A stretch of DNA of 64,000 nt. Source: an uncultured Lachnospiraceae bacterium. GTDB taxonomy: Bacteria > Bacillota > Clostridia > Lachnospirales > Lachnospiraceae. Shown here in pieces: positions 1-8,748 of the stretch; the stretch's first letter is position 1, and each line of letters starts with the position of its first letter. The notes beneath the pieces were generated by a model. The model was not told the origin of the DNA. It made no database searches and was given only the letters and a program-made list of their open reading frames with translations. Location of the stretch: NCBI GenBank assembly GCA_934364805.1, contig CAKRMH010000004.1:62001-126000 (forward strand). The letters run 5' to 3'. The position numbers and the translations under genes are program-made.

Positions 1-443
1 TTGGATTTGTATTTCAGAATTTCCAGCTTATGCCGAGGGAAAGTGCATTGGATAATGTCTGCCTTCCACTTATTTATGCGGGGATCAAGAAAAAAGAACG
101 GCGTGAAATGGCGATGAATGCATTGGAACGTGTGGGACTGGCAGATCGTGCAACATTTAAGCCGACACAGTTATCCGGCGGACAGAAGCAGAGAGTGGCA
201 ATCGCAAGAGCAATGGTCAACAATCCGAAGATCCTGCTTGCAGATGAGCCTACCGGTGCATTGGATTCCAAGTCCGGGCATGCGATTATGGAGCTTTTTC
301 AGAAATTGAATGAAGAAGGGGTCACGATCGTAATGATCACGCATGATATCAATGTTGCACGTCAGGCAAAACGTATCCTTCATATTATCGACGGAGAAAT
401 ATCAGAGAATGGCAAGGTGCAGGAGAAGGGGGAAGACGCATGA
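1..443 (+). CDS. ABC transporter ATP-binding protein, MacB/LolD-like (5' end cut off)
   Basis: ATPase that would power the export system encoded by the next two genes. The reading frame is open to the first base of the window; translation from base 3 gives GFVFQNFQLMPRESALDNV, which contains the Q-loop typical of the MacB/LolD/FtsE group, so the Walker A part and about the first 85 residues lie outside the window. Visible motifs are the ABC signature LSGGQKQRVAIARA, Walker B ILLADEPTGALDS and the switch histidine in IVMITHD. The stop codon overlaps the start of the adaptor gene (ATGA), which indicates translational coupling. The ATG at base 30 is internal, not a start. Substrate cannot be inferred from the sequence; relatives export peptides, lipids or antimicrobials. 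Confidence 0.95.
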   Translation, partial: GFVFQNFQLMPRESALDNVCLPLIYAGIKKKERREMAMNALERVGLADRATFKPTQLSGGQKQRVAIARAMVNNPKILLADEPTGALDSKSGHAIMELFQKLNEEGVTIVMITHDINVARQAKRILHIIDGEISENGKVQEKGEDA

Positions 444-2047
444 AAAAACGAATCATAACGATTGTCCTTGTCTGCATTCTTGCAGGTGGAGCAGTGACAG
501 GTGCCGTTTTTGGGATCAAACACTATCAGAAAAATAAACTGGTTGCAGATGTCATGAGTGTATCATCCTTGAACTGGGGTTACTGGGGAGATTCCATGGA
601 GAGCGAAGGAATGGTGACAAACAATGCGTCCCAGAATGTCTACCCGGAATCCAATCAGATCATTAAAGAGGTGTACGTGGAAGAAGGACAGGAAGTGAAA
701 GAAGGAGATCCGTTGATGGCATATGATGTCACAAGTCTTCAGCTTTCATTGGAGGTAAAAAAACTTGCAGTTCAATCGGCAGACAACAAAATCGCTGTAG
801 CGAAGAAAGAACTGGAACGTCTGAAAAAGACAACACCAGTCAGTGAAAACACACAAAATCAGGTGACTCAGCCGGAAGAACCTGCGTTTACACTGCCACA
901 GCTGACACAAAACAATGATGCATACAATTATATTTCACCAGAAGCACTTCCATATAATATATCAGATGTGGCACAGAATGGGGCTGCATTAGGCAGTGCT
1001 GCCAATCCGTACCGTTATCTGTGCGATGAAAATGGGTATGTGACGGGAAGTTTTATTAATGCGCTTGTAAGCGGCGGGCTGACATTGGATTCGGTGGATG
1101 GAGATCTCTGGGTTGTTCTGGAAATTCGCGAAGGTAATTCAAAAACCGGAGAACTGATGTCATCCTGGACAATGAGTCCATCCACAATTGCAGGCTGTGA
1201 AAAGAGCAGCAGATGGAGTATCCTGACGAAACAGCAGATTCAGAATGAAGAAACTCAGGTTCAGCCGGAGGTACAGCCGGAACAGACGCAGAATAATGCC
1301 AGTGAAACTGTCTATACCAAAGAAGCATTGGATAAGGCAATCCGGGATAAGGAGAAGGAATTAAAGAAACTGGATCTCGATAAGAGAAAAGCAGAACTGG
1401 AATTGAAGAATCTGGAAGAGAGCGCAACAGACGGTGTTGTCCATGCGAAGATCAACGGTGTTGTAAAAAAGGTAGGAGATCCCAAGAATCTTCCAAATGA
1501 TGGAAGCGCATTTCTGACAGTCAGTGGTTCGGAAGGTCTTTACGTGAAGGGGGATATCAGTGAACTGATGTTAGATAAAGTGAAAGTCGGACAGACAGTT
1601 ACGGCAACAAGCTGGCAGTCCGGTATGACGTTTACCGCACAGATCACGGAGATCGATACCTATCCGGATGACAGTGATTCCTATTATGGGGACGGCAATC
1701 CGAATGCTTCTTATTATGCATACATGGCATATATCGATGATCCGACTGGACTGACCAATGGAGAATATCTGAGTCTGACAATAGATACGTCAGACGAGGA
1801 AACGGCATCCTCTGGCATATATCTGGAAACAGCTTATGTAAGACAGGAAGATGGCAGATATTACGTTATGAAGGATGAGGATGGTGTTCTGAAAAAACAG
1901 TATGTGACAACTGGTAAAATCATATCCGGTGGATCCGGGATCGAGATTACATCAGGACTTACAGAGGCTGACTCCATTGCTTTTCCATATGGTAAGACCG
2001 CACAGGAGGGTGTGAAAACACAGCCTTCCGATGGCATGATGCATTAG
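440..2047 (+). CDS. HlyD/MacA-type membrane fusion (adaptor) protein with inserted domain
   Basis: Adaptor subunit of the ABC export system, anchored by an N-terminal membrane helix (about residues 5-27) and otherwise extracytoplasmic. A lipoyl/biotinyl-like half follows (ESNQIIKEVYVEEGQEVKEG), then a coiled-coil arm split in two: first strand about residues 105-135, second about 295-335, rich in Lys/Glu. Between them sits a Pro/Gln-rich linker and a compact domain of about 110 residues (160-275) that standard MacA proteins lack. The beta-barrel part follows (VKVGQTVTATSWQSGMTF). Length 535 residues is long for the family because of the insertion. It overlaps the ATPase gene by 4 bp and is 17 bp from the permease gene. 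As a Gram-positive protein it has no outer-membrane partner. Confidence 0.9.
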   Translation: MKKRIITIVLVCILAGGAVTGAVFGIKHYQKNKLVADVMSVSSLNWGYWGDSMESEGMVTNNASQNVYPESNQIIKEVYVEEGQEVKEGDPLMAYDVTSLQLSLEVKKLAVQSADNKIAVAKKELERLKKTTPVSENTQNQVTQPEEPAFTLPQLTQNNDAYNYISPEALPYNISDVAQNGAALGSAANPYRYLCDENGYVTGSFINALVSGGLTLDSVDGDLWVVLEIREGNSKTGELMSSWTMSPSTIAGCEKSSRWSILTKQQIQNEETQVQPEVQPEQTQNNASETVYTKEALDKAIRDKEKELKKLDLDKRKAELELKNLEESATDGVVHAKINGVVKKVGDPKNLPNDGSAFLTVSGSEGLYVKGDISELMLDKVKVGQTVTATSWQSGMTFTAQITEIDTYPDDSDSYYGDGNPNASYYAYMAYIDDPTGLTNGEYLSLTIDTSDEETASSGIYLETAYVRQEDGRYYVMKDEDGVLKKQYVTTGKIISGGSGIEITSGLTEADSIAFPYGKTAQEGVKTQPSDGMMH

Positions 2048-2064
2048 AAAAGGAGGCGCATCAG

Positions 2065-3318
2065 ATGTTAGAAAATATTCGATTATCCTTTCAGGGGATA
2101 TGGTCACACAAAATGCGTTCCTTTTTGACAATGCTTGGCATTATCATTGGTATCGCAGCAATTATTGCAATTGTTTCCACAATTCAGGGAACAAACAAAC
2201 AGATTGAGCAGAATCTGATCGGTTCTGGAAGTAACAATGTGAAGGTACAGCTCTATAATGGAGACTGGACATTTGATTTTTCCTATGAGTCCGTACCAGA
2301 CGGAATTCCAACGGTTAGCCAGAATACACTGGATCAGATCAAAGCATTGCCGGAAGTTGAGGATGCTTCTTTATACCTCAGCAGACAGGATTATGATGGT
2401 GTCTACTATCTGAATAATTCGATTTCCGGTGGATATGTAAACGGAATTGACGAGAATTATTTTGATACATGTGGATATGTGATGAAATCGGGAAGAGGAT
2501 TTACCGAGGACGATTATAACAATTCCAGAAAAGTTGCAATCTTAGATGAGAATTCTGCACAATCTCTGTTCCAGGGAACAGATCCTATGGGCAAGACGAT
2601 TGAAGTAAAAGGAGAGCCGTTTGTTGTCATTGGAATTGTCACACAGCTGGAAAAATTTGAACCAGTCATTAATTCGCTGGATGATTACTATACTTACACA
2701 CAGGATACAAGCGGATGTGTTTATGTGCCGGATCGTGTATGGCCGGTTATCTATCAGTATGATGAACCGCAGCAGGTGGTATTGAAGGCGAAGAGCACAG
2801 AGGATATGACAAATGCGGGAAAGAAAACAGCAGATCTGTTAAACAGCGGTCTGAATGTATCAGAAGATAATGTAAAGTACAAATCACAGGATCTTTTAGA
2901 ACAGGCAAAACAGATCCAGCAGCTGAGCCAGTCAACCAATACGATGCTGATCTGGATTGCAGGAATTTCACTTCTTGTCGGAGGCATCGGTGTTATGAAT
3001 ATTATGCTGGTATCGGTAACAGAGCGGACCAGTGAAATCGGATTAAAGAAAGCGATCGGAGCAAGAAAGAGTATGATCCTTGGACAGTTTCTGACAGAGG
3101 CAGTGGTACTTACCAGTCTTGGAGGTCTGATCGGAGTGATTGTCGGAATTATTCTTGCTGAGATTATTTCAAAGCTGAATGCAACGCCGGTATCGATCAG
3201 TGTTCCGGCAGCGATTCTTGCGGTTGCTTTTTCTATGCTGATTGGAATCATCTTTGGGCTTCTGCCATCTTATAAGGCAGCAAATCTGGATCCAATTGAG
3301 GCACTCAGAAGAGAGTAA
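2065..3318 (+). CDS. ABC transporter permease, MacB/FtsX type
   Basis: Permease of the three-gene export system. The 417-residue protein has the MacB layout: one N-terminal membrane helix (MRSFLTMLGIIIGIAAIIA, about 17-37), a large extracytoplasmic domain of about 240 residues, and three C-terminal helices (about 292-315, 345-372, 376-402) with the FtsX signature VSVTERTSEIGLKKAIGA between the first two. The C-terminus NLDPIEALRRE is typical. Start is supported by an AAAGGAGG-like site 12 bp upstream. It is the last gene of the operon; a hairpin follows at 3364-3410 but without a clear T-run. Confidence 0.93.
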   Translation: MLENIRLSFQGIWSHKMRSFLTMLGIIIGIAAIIAIVSTIQGTNKQIEQNLIGSGSNNVKVQLYNGDWTFDFSYESVPDGIPTVSQNTLDQIKALPEVEDASLYLSRQDYDGVYYLNNSISGGYVNGIDENYFDTCGYVMKSGRGFTEDDYNNSRKVAILDENSAQSLFQGTDPMGKTIEVKGEPFVVIGIVTQLEKFEPVINSLDDYYTYTQDTSGCVYVPDRVWPVIYQYDEPQQVVLKAKSTEDMTNAGKKTADLLNSGLNVSEDNVKYKSQDLLEQAKQIQQLSQSTNTMLIWIAGISLLVGGIGVMNIMLVSVTERTSEIGLKKAIGARKSMILGQFLTEAVVLTSLGGLIGVIVGIILAEIISKLNATPVSISVPAAILAVAFSMLIGIIFGLLPSYKAANLDPIEALRRE

Positions 3319-3363
3319 AACTATAAAAATATAAGAAAGCGTCTCAAATGAAACGGATTTTTG

Positions 3364-3410
3364 AAATGCATCTGGATTGTATGATGAAAAGTACAATGCC
3401 AGGTGCATTT
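3364..3410 (+). other. 18-bp imperfect inverted repeat in the hyd upstream region
   Basis: Left arm 3364-3381 and right arm 3392-3410 pair over 12 bp (AAATGCATCTGG with CCAGGTGCATTT, one G-U pair) and then 6 bp (ATTGTA with TACAAT), separated by one bulged G; the loop is 10 nt. No T-tract follows, so it is not a standard intrinsic terminator of the export operon. It sits just before the predicted hydrogenase promoter. It may be a processing or regulatory hairpin; role unknown. Confidence 0.6.
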
Positions 3411-3425
3411 TCATGCAAACAAATG

Positions 3426-3454
3426 TAGAAAAATTCTCATTTATAAGGTAGAAT
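3426..3454 (+). promoter_or_regulatory. putative sigma-A promoter for the [FeFe] hydrogenase gene
   Basis: TAGAAA (3426-3431), 17-bp spacer, TAGAAT (3449-3454). Match to consensus is moderate (4/6 and 5/6). It would give a leader of about 70 nt ahead of the hydrogenase start, whose ribosome site AAAAAGGAG is clear. Confidence 0.45.
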
Positions 3455-3530
3455 GAAAACACAAATAATGTTAAAGATTTAACAAATGAAATAAAACTGA
3501 TTTACAACTGTTCAAGAAAAAGGAGAATCT

Positions 3531-4985
3531 ATGTACGCGGACGAAAACGTAATCAAAATCAAACACGACGTGTTATACGAAGTAGCAAAACTCGCTTTTG
3601 CAGGAGAACTTGATGAGAAAAAGGATCAGATCGCTTTTGAACTGATTCCAGGACCAAAACCACAGTTCCGTTGCTGTATTTACAAAGAGAGAGAGATCAT
3701 CAGACAGCGTATCCGCCTGGCTGAAGGAAAAGCTCCGGGAGCGATCGATGATGGCAATGTGATCCAGGTTATCAGCTCTGCATGTGCAGACTGTCCGATC
3801 TCAAGTTTTGTTGTAACAGAAAACTGCCAGAATTGTATGGGAAAGGCTTGTATCAATGCCTGCAAATTTGGAGCGATCGAACCTGGACGTGACCGTTCAC
3901 ACATTGATTCGACGAAATGTAAAGAATGTGGACGCTGTGCACAGGCATGTCCGTATAATGCCATCGCACATCTGAAAAGACCATGTAAATCCAGCTGCCC
4001 GGTCAATGCAATTACTTACGACGAGAATGGAATTACAGTCATTGATGAGTCCAAATGCATCCGTTGTGGAAAATGTATCCACAGCTGCCCGTTTGGAGCA
4101 ATTGCATCCAAGACGTATCTCGTTGATGTGATCAATGCAATCAAAGACGAGGGAAAGAACGTATATGCAATGGCAGCACCGGCAACCGAAGGTCAGTTTG
4201 GTGAGCAGATCACAATGAACAGCTGGAAAAAAGCGATGAAAGATCTTGGATTTAAAGGCTTTATCGAAGTCGGACTTGGCGGAGATATGACTGCTGCCTA
4301 TGAGGCTGAGGAATGGGCAGAAGCTTATAAGGAAGGCAAGAAGAAAGTAACTTCCTGCTGCCCTGCATTTGTAAATATGGTACGTAAACATTATCCGGAG
4401 CTTGCAGACTGCGTATCTACAACAATTTCTCCGATGTGTGCAGTATCCCGTATGATCAAAGCAAAAGATCCGGATGCAGTCACAGTGTTCATCGGACCTT
4501 GTCTTGCAAAAAAATCCGAAGTAAAAGACCAGGCGATCGAAGGAAATGCAGATTATGTACTGACCTACAGTGAGATTCATGCGATCATGAAAGCAAAGAA
4601 TATCACTCTGATGCCGGATGAAGAATATACATATCAGGAATCATCCATCTATGGTAAACGTTTTGCAGCTTCCGGTGGAGTAACAGCAGCAGTACTTCAG
4701 AGCTTAAAAGAATCCGAAGATGAGATCGATGCAAAGGTATGTAAGGCAAATGGTGCCGCAGAATGTAAGAAAGCGCTGCTTCTTATGAAAGCTGGAAGAC
4801 TTCCGGAAGACTTTATTGAAGGAATGGTCTGTGATGGCGGATGTGTTGGCGGACCAAGCTCCCACCAGGATCAGCTTCTTGCCAAAAAACCAAGAGAAGC
4901 CCTTCTGTCACAGGCAGATGACCGCGGTATCCATCAGAACCTTGAGAATTATGATATGGATTCCTTCTCAATGCACAGAGAGTAA
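3531..4985 (+). CDS. monomeric [FeFe] hydrogenase, group B-like, with 4Fe-4S domains
   Basis: Iron-only hydrogenase catalysing reversible reduction of protons to H2, probably cytoplasmic and ferredoxin-linked. The 484-residue protein has an N-terminal unique part, then several 4Fe-4S sites (CQNCMGKACINAC about 99-111; CKECGRCAQACP about 130-141; CIRCGKCIHSCP about 176-187), then the H-cluster domain with its three loops: TSCCP (274-278), GPCLAKKSE (322-330) and VCDGGCVGGP (433-442). These loops differ from group A (which reads TSCCPxW, MPCxxKxxE, MACPGGCxxGGG), and short size and loop wording point to group B. It stands alone between its own promoter and terminator. The maturases HydE, HydF and HydG are not in the window. 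In vivo role of group B enzymes is poorly known. Confidence 0.9.
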   Translation: MYADENVIKIKHDVLYEVAKLAFAGELDEKKDQIAFELIPGPKPQFRCCIYKEREIIRQRIRLAEGKAPGAIDDGNVIQVISSACADCPISSFVVTENCQNCMGKACINACKFGAIEPGRDRSHIDSTKCKECGRCAQACPYNAIAHLKRPCKSSCPVNAITYDENGITVIDESKCIRCGKCIHSCPFGAIASKTYLVDVINAIKDEGKNVYAMAAPATEGQFGEQITMNSWKKAMKDLGFKGFIEVGLGGDMTAAYEAEEWAEAYKEGKKKVTSCCPAFVNMVRKHYPELADCVSTTISPMCAVSRMIKAKDPDAVTVFIGPCLAKKSEVKDQAIEGNADYVLTYSEIHAIMKAKNITLMPDEEYTYQESSIYGKRFAASGGVTAAVLQSLKESEDEIDAKVCKANGAAECKKALLLMKAGRLPEDFIEGMVCDGGCVGGPSSHQDQLLAKKPREALLSQADDRGIHQNLENYDMDSFSMHRE

Positions 4986-5023
4986 TTCGTTTTACGATAA
5001 TCAAATAAGAAACTATAACAGAG

Positions 5024-5060
5024 TGGCTGTTCTCCTTGCGGGGGACAGCCATTTTTGTTT
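5024..5060 (+). terminator. intrinsic terminator after the hydrogenase gene
   Basis: TGGCTGTTCTCC pairs with GGGGGACAGCCA (with G-U pairs) around a 4-nt loop and is followed by ATTTTTGTTTT. It separates the hydrogenase transcript from the hypB operon. Confidence 0.85.
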
Positions 5061-5136
5061 TAGCGCATCGGGTGCCTGATCTGGACATACCAGAGAAAAT
5101 ACATTGTGGAAAATTTAACAAAATATGGTAAAAGCG

Positions 5137-5165
5137 TTGACAGTAGTAGGTTTAGGATGTATCTT
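5137..5165 (+). promoter_or_regulatory. sigma-A promoter of the hypB-oxidoreductase-hypA operon
   Basis: A perfect -35 TTGACA (5137-5142), 17-bp spacer and -10 TATCTT (5160-5165). Together with the terminator just upstream it shows that the hyp operon is transcribed separately from the hydrogenase gene. Confidence 0.75.
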
Positions 5166-5182
5166 ATAAGAAAGGGGATGCC

Positions 5183-5269
5183 TTGCACAAAAACGACTGG
5201 TTGAACCAGATGGCGGATAGCCAGCCAGAAAACGCAATGATAAAAGATCTCAAAAAGGAGAACATATGA
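5183..5269 (+). CDS. possible 28-codon leader ORF overlapping hypB
   Basis: A TTG-initiated frame of 28 codons (translation begins MHKNDWLNQMADSQPE and ends in DLKKENI) stops in an ATGA overlap with the hypB start. An AAAGGGG run lies 5 bp before the TTG. The hypB ribosome site lies inside its last codons. Against it: the predicted transcription start is near 5172, leaving almost no leader before its own ribosome site, and I recognise no homologue. It could be a translation-coupled leader peptide or chance. Confidence 0.25.
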   Translation: MHKNDWLNQMADSQPENAMIKDLKKENI

Positions 5270-5940
5270 AAGACTTTAAGGTAATTGAAGTAAAGAGAAG
5301 TATTTTTGAAGATAACAATGCAGATGCGGATAATCTGAGAGCAGAATTAAAGTCAGAGGGGACTTTTCTTCTGAATCTGATGTCCTCGCCGGGAGCCGGT
5401 AAGACAACGACTCTGAAACGGACGATTTCCATGTTGAAAGATGAAATGAAGATCGGTGTTATGGAGGCAGATATCGACTCGGATGTAGATGCGGAAGCAA
5501 TCGCAGCAACCGGTGTCCGTGCAATTCAGATCCATACCGGTGGAATGTGTCATCTGGATGCTGATATGACAAGACAGGGAATCCGTGAATTTGGAACAAA
5601 AGATCTGGATTTTGTTGTTCTTGAGAATGTGGGCAATCTGGTGTGCCCGGCAGAGTTTGATACAGGAAGTACCAAGAATGCAATGATTTTGTCAGTGCCG
5701 GAAGGGGATGACAAACCATTAAAGTATCCACTTATGTTTTCCATCTGTGATGTCGTGCTGATCAACAAATGTGATACACTTGGAGTATTTGATGATTTCA
5801 GCAAAGAAGCAGTGAAAGAACGTATTTTAAAACTGAATCCGTACGCAAAGATCTTCTTTGTGTCTGCTAAGACCGGTGAGGGATTTGAGGACTGGGCAGA
5901 CTGGATTCGCAAAGAGGTACAGAGCTACCAGCAGGACTAG
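5266..5940 (+). CDS. hypB: HypB, GTPase for nickel insertion
   Basis: SIMIBI-class GTPase that delivers nickel with HypA to nickel enzymes, classically [NiFe] hydrogenase. The 224-residue protein has the P-loop SSPGAGKTTT (about 40-49), the metal-site pair Cys95-His96 in GGMCHLDADM, the ENVGNLVCPAEFD segment of the family and a base-specificity motif NKCD. The N-terminal CxxCGC motif and the His-rich stretch seen in some HypB proteins are missing, so it has only the G-domain metal site. First full gene of a three-gene operon (28 bp to the next gene). Oddity: no [NiFe] hydrogenase or urease gene is in the window; the nearest hydrogenase is of the [FeFe] type, which does not use nickel. Confidence 0.95.
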   Translation: MKDFKVIEVKRSIFEDNNADADNLRAELKSEGTFLLNLMSSPGAGKTTTLKRTISMLKDEMKIGVMEADIDSDVDAEAIAATGVRAIQIHTGGMCHLDADMTRQGIREFGTKDLDFVVLENVGNLVCPAEFDTGSTKNAMILSVPEGDDKPLKYPLMFSICDVVLINKCDTLGVFDDFSKEAVKERILKLNPYAKIFFVSAKTGEGFEDWADWIRKEVQSYQQD

Positions 5941-5968
5941 GGAAGTCAGATAAGAGGAGGAGTATAAC

Positions 5969-8731
5969 ATGGCAGATCCAATTGGAAATTTTGTTCCGGA
6001 ATATATTGAGAATCAGACGGAACGTGAAGTAATCATGAAACTGGCCAAAATGGTCACAGACCGTGTGCCGCAGAAGCTTGGAATGAAGAAGCTTACAAAG
6101 TATGACCCGGAATACTGGGGACTTGCGGCACTCTGCACAGATGAGATGGCAGAGATGGCGTTAAAACTCGGCGGTGTCAGAAAACCAAAGACGCTGGATC
6201 AGATGGTGAAGATTACAGGAAAAGATCCAAAGTATGTAGAAGAGATTTTAGAACAGCTGGCTTATGCCGGAGTTGTAGAATATAACTGGGAAAACCCGGA
6301 GCATGTAAAACAGTATGTGCTTCCGATGTTTGTTCCGGGAAGTGCAGAGTTCAGTAATATGAACGCAAAGATTTTTGAAGAGCATCCGGAGATGGGACGT
6401 TTCTTCGAGCGTATGAGCCGTCTTCCGCTTGAGAAGATCACACCGATGGTTCCGGAAGGTGGAGCTGGTATCGGTATGCACGTGATTCCGGTAGAGAAGG
6501 CAATCGAGATGGAGAATCAGTCGATCTCAATCGAGCATATCTCACACTGGCTGGACAAATACGATGGAAAATATGCAGCGAGTCCATGTTCCTGCAGACG
6601 TTCCCGTACTGCATATGAAGAAGGCTGTGCAGATGATCCGGAGAGCTGGTGTATTGCAGTCGGTGATATGGCTGATTATGTTGTTGAGACAAATAAAGGT
6701 GGACGTTATATCACAAGAGAAGAGGCTCTTGAGATTTTCAAGCAGGCTGAGGACAATGGGTTTGTTCATCAGATTACCAATATTGATGGAGAAGATAAGA
6801 TTTTTGCAATCTGTAACTGTAACGTAAATGTATGTTATGCACTTCGTACTTCCCAGCTTTTCAATACACCGAACCTTTCGAGATCTGCATATGTTGCAAA
6901 GGTGAACCCACAGGATTGTGTGGCATGTGGACGCTGTGTGGAATTTTGCCCGGCAGGAGCAGTGAAGCTTGGACAGAAATTATGCAAAAAAGACGGAAGC
7001 GAGGTAACTTATCCGAAACATGTTCTTCCATCCGAGAAGAAATGGGGACCGGAAATGTGGGATGAGGATTACCGCGACAAGAACCGCATCAACTGCTATG
7101 ATACCGGTACAGCTCCATGTAAGACGGCATGTCCTGCACATATTGCAGTTCAGGGATATCTGAAAATGGCTGCACAGGGAAGATATACAGATGCACTTGC
7201 GCTGATCAAGAAGAATAATCCATTGCCGGCAGTATGTGGACATATCTGTAACCGCCGCTGCGAGGATGCATGTACTCGTGGTACGATTGATGAAGCAATC
7301 GCAATCGATGAAGTTAAGAAATTTATTGCGGCACAGGATCTGAATGCCGAGACACGCTACATTCCAAAGAAAGTGGTTCCGGCAGTGAAAGGATACTTTG
7401 ATGAAAAGATTGCCATAATCGGTGGTGGTCCGGCAGGTCTTTCCTGCGCATTCTATCTTGCTGAAAAAGGATATAAACCAACGATCTTCGAGAAGAATGA
7501 ACGTGCCGGTGGTATGCTTGTATACGGAATTCCTTCTTTCAAACTGGAGAAAGATGTCGTTCAGGCTGAGATCGATGTAATCAGGGAAATGGGTGTAGAT
7601 ATCAAAACCGGAGTAGAAGTCGGAAAAGATATCACATTAGATGAACTCCGCGCTCAGGGCTATAAAGCATTTTACATTGCAATCGGATGCCAGGGCGGAA
7701 GAAAAGCTGGCGTTCCGGGAGAAGATGCCCAGGGCGTAGCTACCGCTGTAGAACTTCTTCGTGAAGCAGGAGCAAATGAATCTTATCCGATCGAGGGAGA
7801 TGTTGTTGTAATCGGTGGAGGTAACGTTGCAATTGATGTGGCACGTACAAGCAGCCGCTGCGGAGCACCGAATGTAAATATGTTCTGTCTGGAATCCAGA
7901 GACACAATGCCTGCATCCAATGAAGAAATCGAAGAGGCAGAAGAAGAAGGCGTAGTAATGAACTGCGGATGGGGACCAAAAGAGATCTTATCCGAGAATG
8001 GAAAAGTTACTGGAATCGTACTGAAGAAATGTCTTTCTGTAAAGGATGCAGATGGAAGATTTAATCCGAAATACGATGAGAATGATACCATTACAGTTCC
8101 ATGTAAGCATGTATTTTTGTCTGTTGGACAGAGCATTGAATGGGGCAGCCTGTTAGAAGGAAGCAAGGTAGAACTTGGACGTGGTAATGGCGCTGTTGCA
8201 GATGCGCTTACCTATCAGACTGCAGAGCCGGATATTTTTGTCGGTGGTGATGTTTATACCGGACCAAGATTTGCAATCGATGCGATCGCAGCCGGCAAAC
8301 AGGGAGCAATCTCCATCCATCGTTTTGTACAGCCACATTCAAGTCTTACGATCGGACGTAACAGAAATGATTTTATCGAGCTGGATAAAAATGATATCAA
8401 AGTGGAAAACTATGATAACTCCAGTCGTCAGATTCCAGGCACGAATCAATCCATCGATGCTAAAAAGTCTTTCCGCGACGCCAAACTTACATTTACAGAG
8501 GAACAGGTGAAAGCAGAGACTGCAAGATGTCTTGGCTGTGGCGCATCCGTCGTTGATCCGAATAAATGTATCGGTTGCGGTATTTGTACAACAAAATGTG
8601 AATTTGATGCAATTAAATTAAACAGAGAACTTCCGGGATGTTCTAAGATGGTGCCAAGTGAAGACAAACTGAAATATATTCTTCCAAATGCACTGAAACA
8701 GTCCATTAAGATCAAGTTCTCCGGTAAATAG
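5969..8731 (+). CDS. multidomain 4Fe-4S/FAD/NAD(P) oxidoreductase, GltD-like
   Basis: A 920-residue soluble flavoprotein. Residues 1-200 look helical with a possible winged helix; then come cysteine clusters (CSCRR at 207-211, CNCNVNVC at 282-289), a 4Fe-4S site (CVACGRCVEFCP, 317-328), and a part resembling the glutamate synthase small subunit: Cys-rich segment about 385-450 (CKTACPAHIAVQGYL, CGHICNRRCEDAC), FAD motif IIGGGPAGLSCA near 485 and NADPH motif VVIGGGNVAIDVA near 617. A last 4Fe-4S site (CIGCGICTTKCEFDA) is near 870. Such proteins move electrons between NAD(P)H and ferredoxin-like carriers. Its position between hypB and hypA, downstream of a hydrogenase, suggests a link to hydrogen or ferredoxin metabolism, but the true substrate is unknown. 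Confidence 0.85.
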   Translation: MADPIGNFVPEYIENQTEREVIMKLAKMVTDRVPQKLGMKKLTKYDPEYWGLAALCTDEMAEMALKLGGVRKPKTLDQMVKITGKDPKYVEEILEQLAYAGVVEYNWENPEHVKQYVLPMFVPGSAEFSNMNAKIFEEHPEMGRFFERMSRLPLEKITPMVPEGGAGIGMHVIPVEKAIEMENQSISIEHISHWLDKYDGKYAASPCSCRRSRTAYEEGCADDPESWCIAVGDMADYVVETNKGGRYITREEALEIFKQAEDNGFVHQITNIDGEDKIFAICNCNVNVCYALRTSQLFNTPNLSRSAYVAKVNPQDCVACGRCVEFCPAGAVKLGQKLCKKDGSEVTYPKHVLPSEKKWGPEMWDEDYRDKNRINCYDTGTAPCKTACPAHIAVQGYLKMAAQGRYTDALALIKKNNPLPAVCGHICNRRCEDACTRGTIDEAIAIDEVKKFIAAQDLNAETRYIPKKVVPAVKGYFDEKIAIIGGGPAGLSCAFYLAEKGYKPTIFEKNERAGGMLVYGIPSFKLEKDVVQAEIDVIREMGVDIKTGVEVGKDITLDELRAQGYKAFYIAIGCQGGRKAGVPGEDAQGVATAVELLREAGANESYPIEGDVVVIGGGNVAIDVARTSSRCGAPNVNMFCLESRDTMPASNEEIEEAEEEGVVMNCGWGPKEILSENGKVTGIVLKKCLSVKDADGRFNPKYDENDTITVPCKHVFLSVGQSIEWGSLLEGSKVELGRGNGAVADALTYQTAEPDIFVGGDVYTGPRFAIDAIAAGKQGAISIHRFVQPHSSLTIGRNRNDFIELDKNDIKVENYDNSSRQIPGTNQSIDAKKSFRDAKLTFTEEQVKAETARCLGCGASVVDPNKCIGCGICTTKCEFDAIKLNRELPGCSKMVPSEDKLKYILPNALKQSIKIKFSGK

Positions 8732-8748
8732 ATCATAGAGGAGAGAAT

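Noticed and set aside
3897..4580. 227-codon frame antisense to the hydrogenase gene
   Set aside because: Cys-rich composition is only the complement of the hydrogenase coding strand; no ribosome site.
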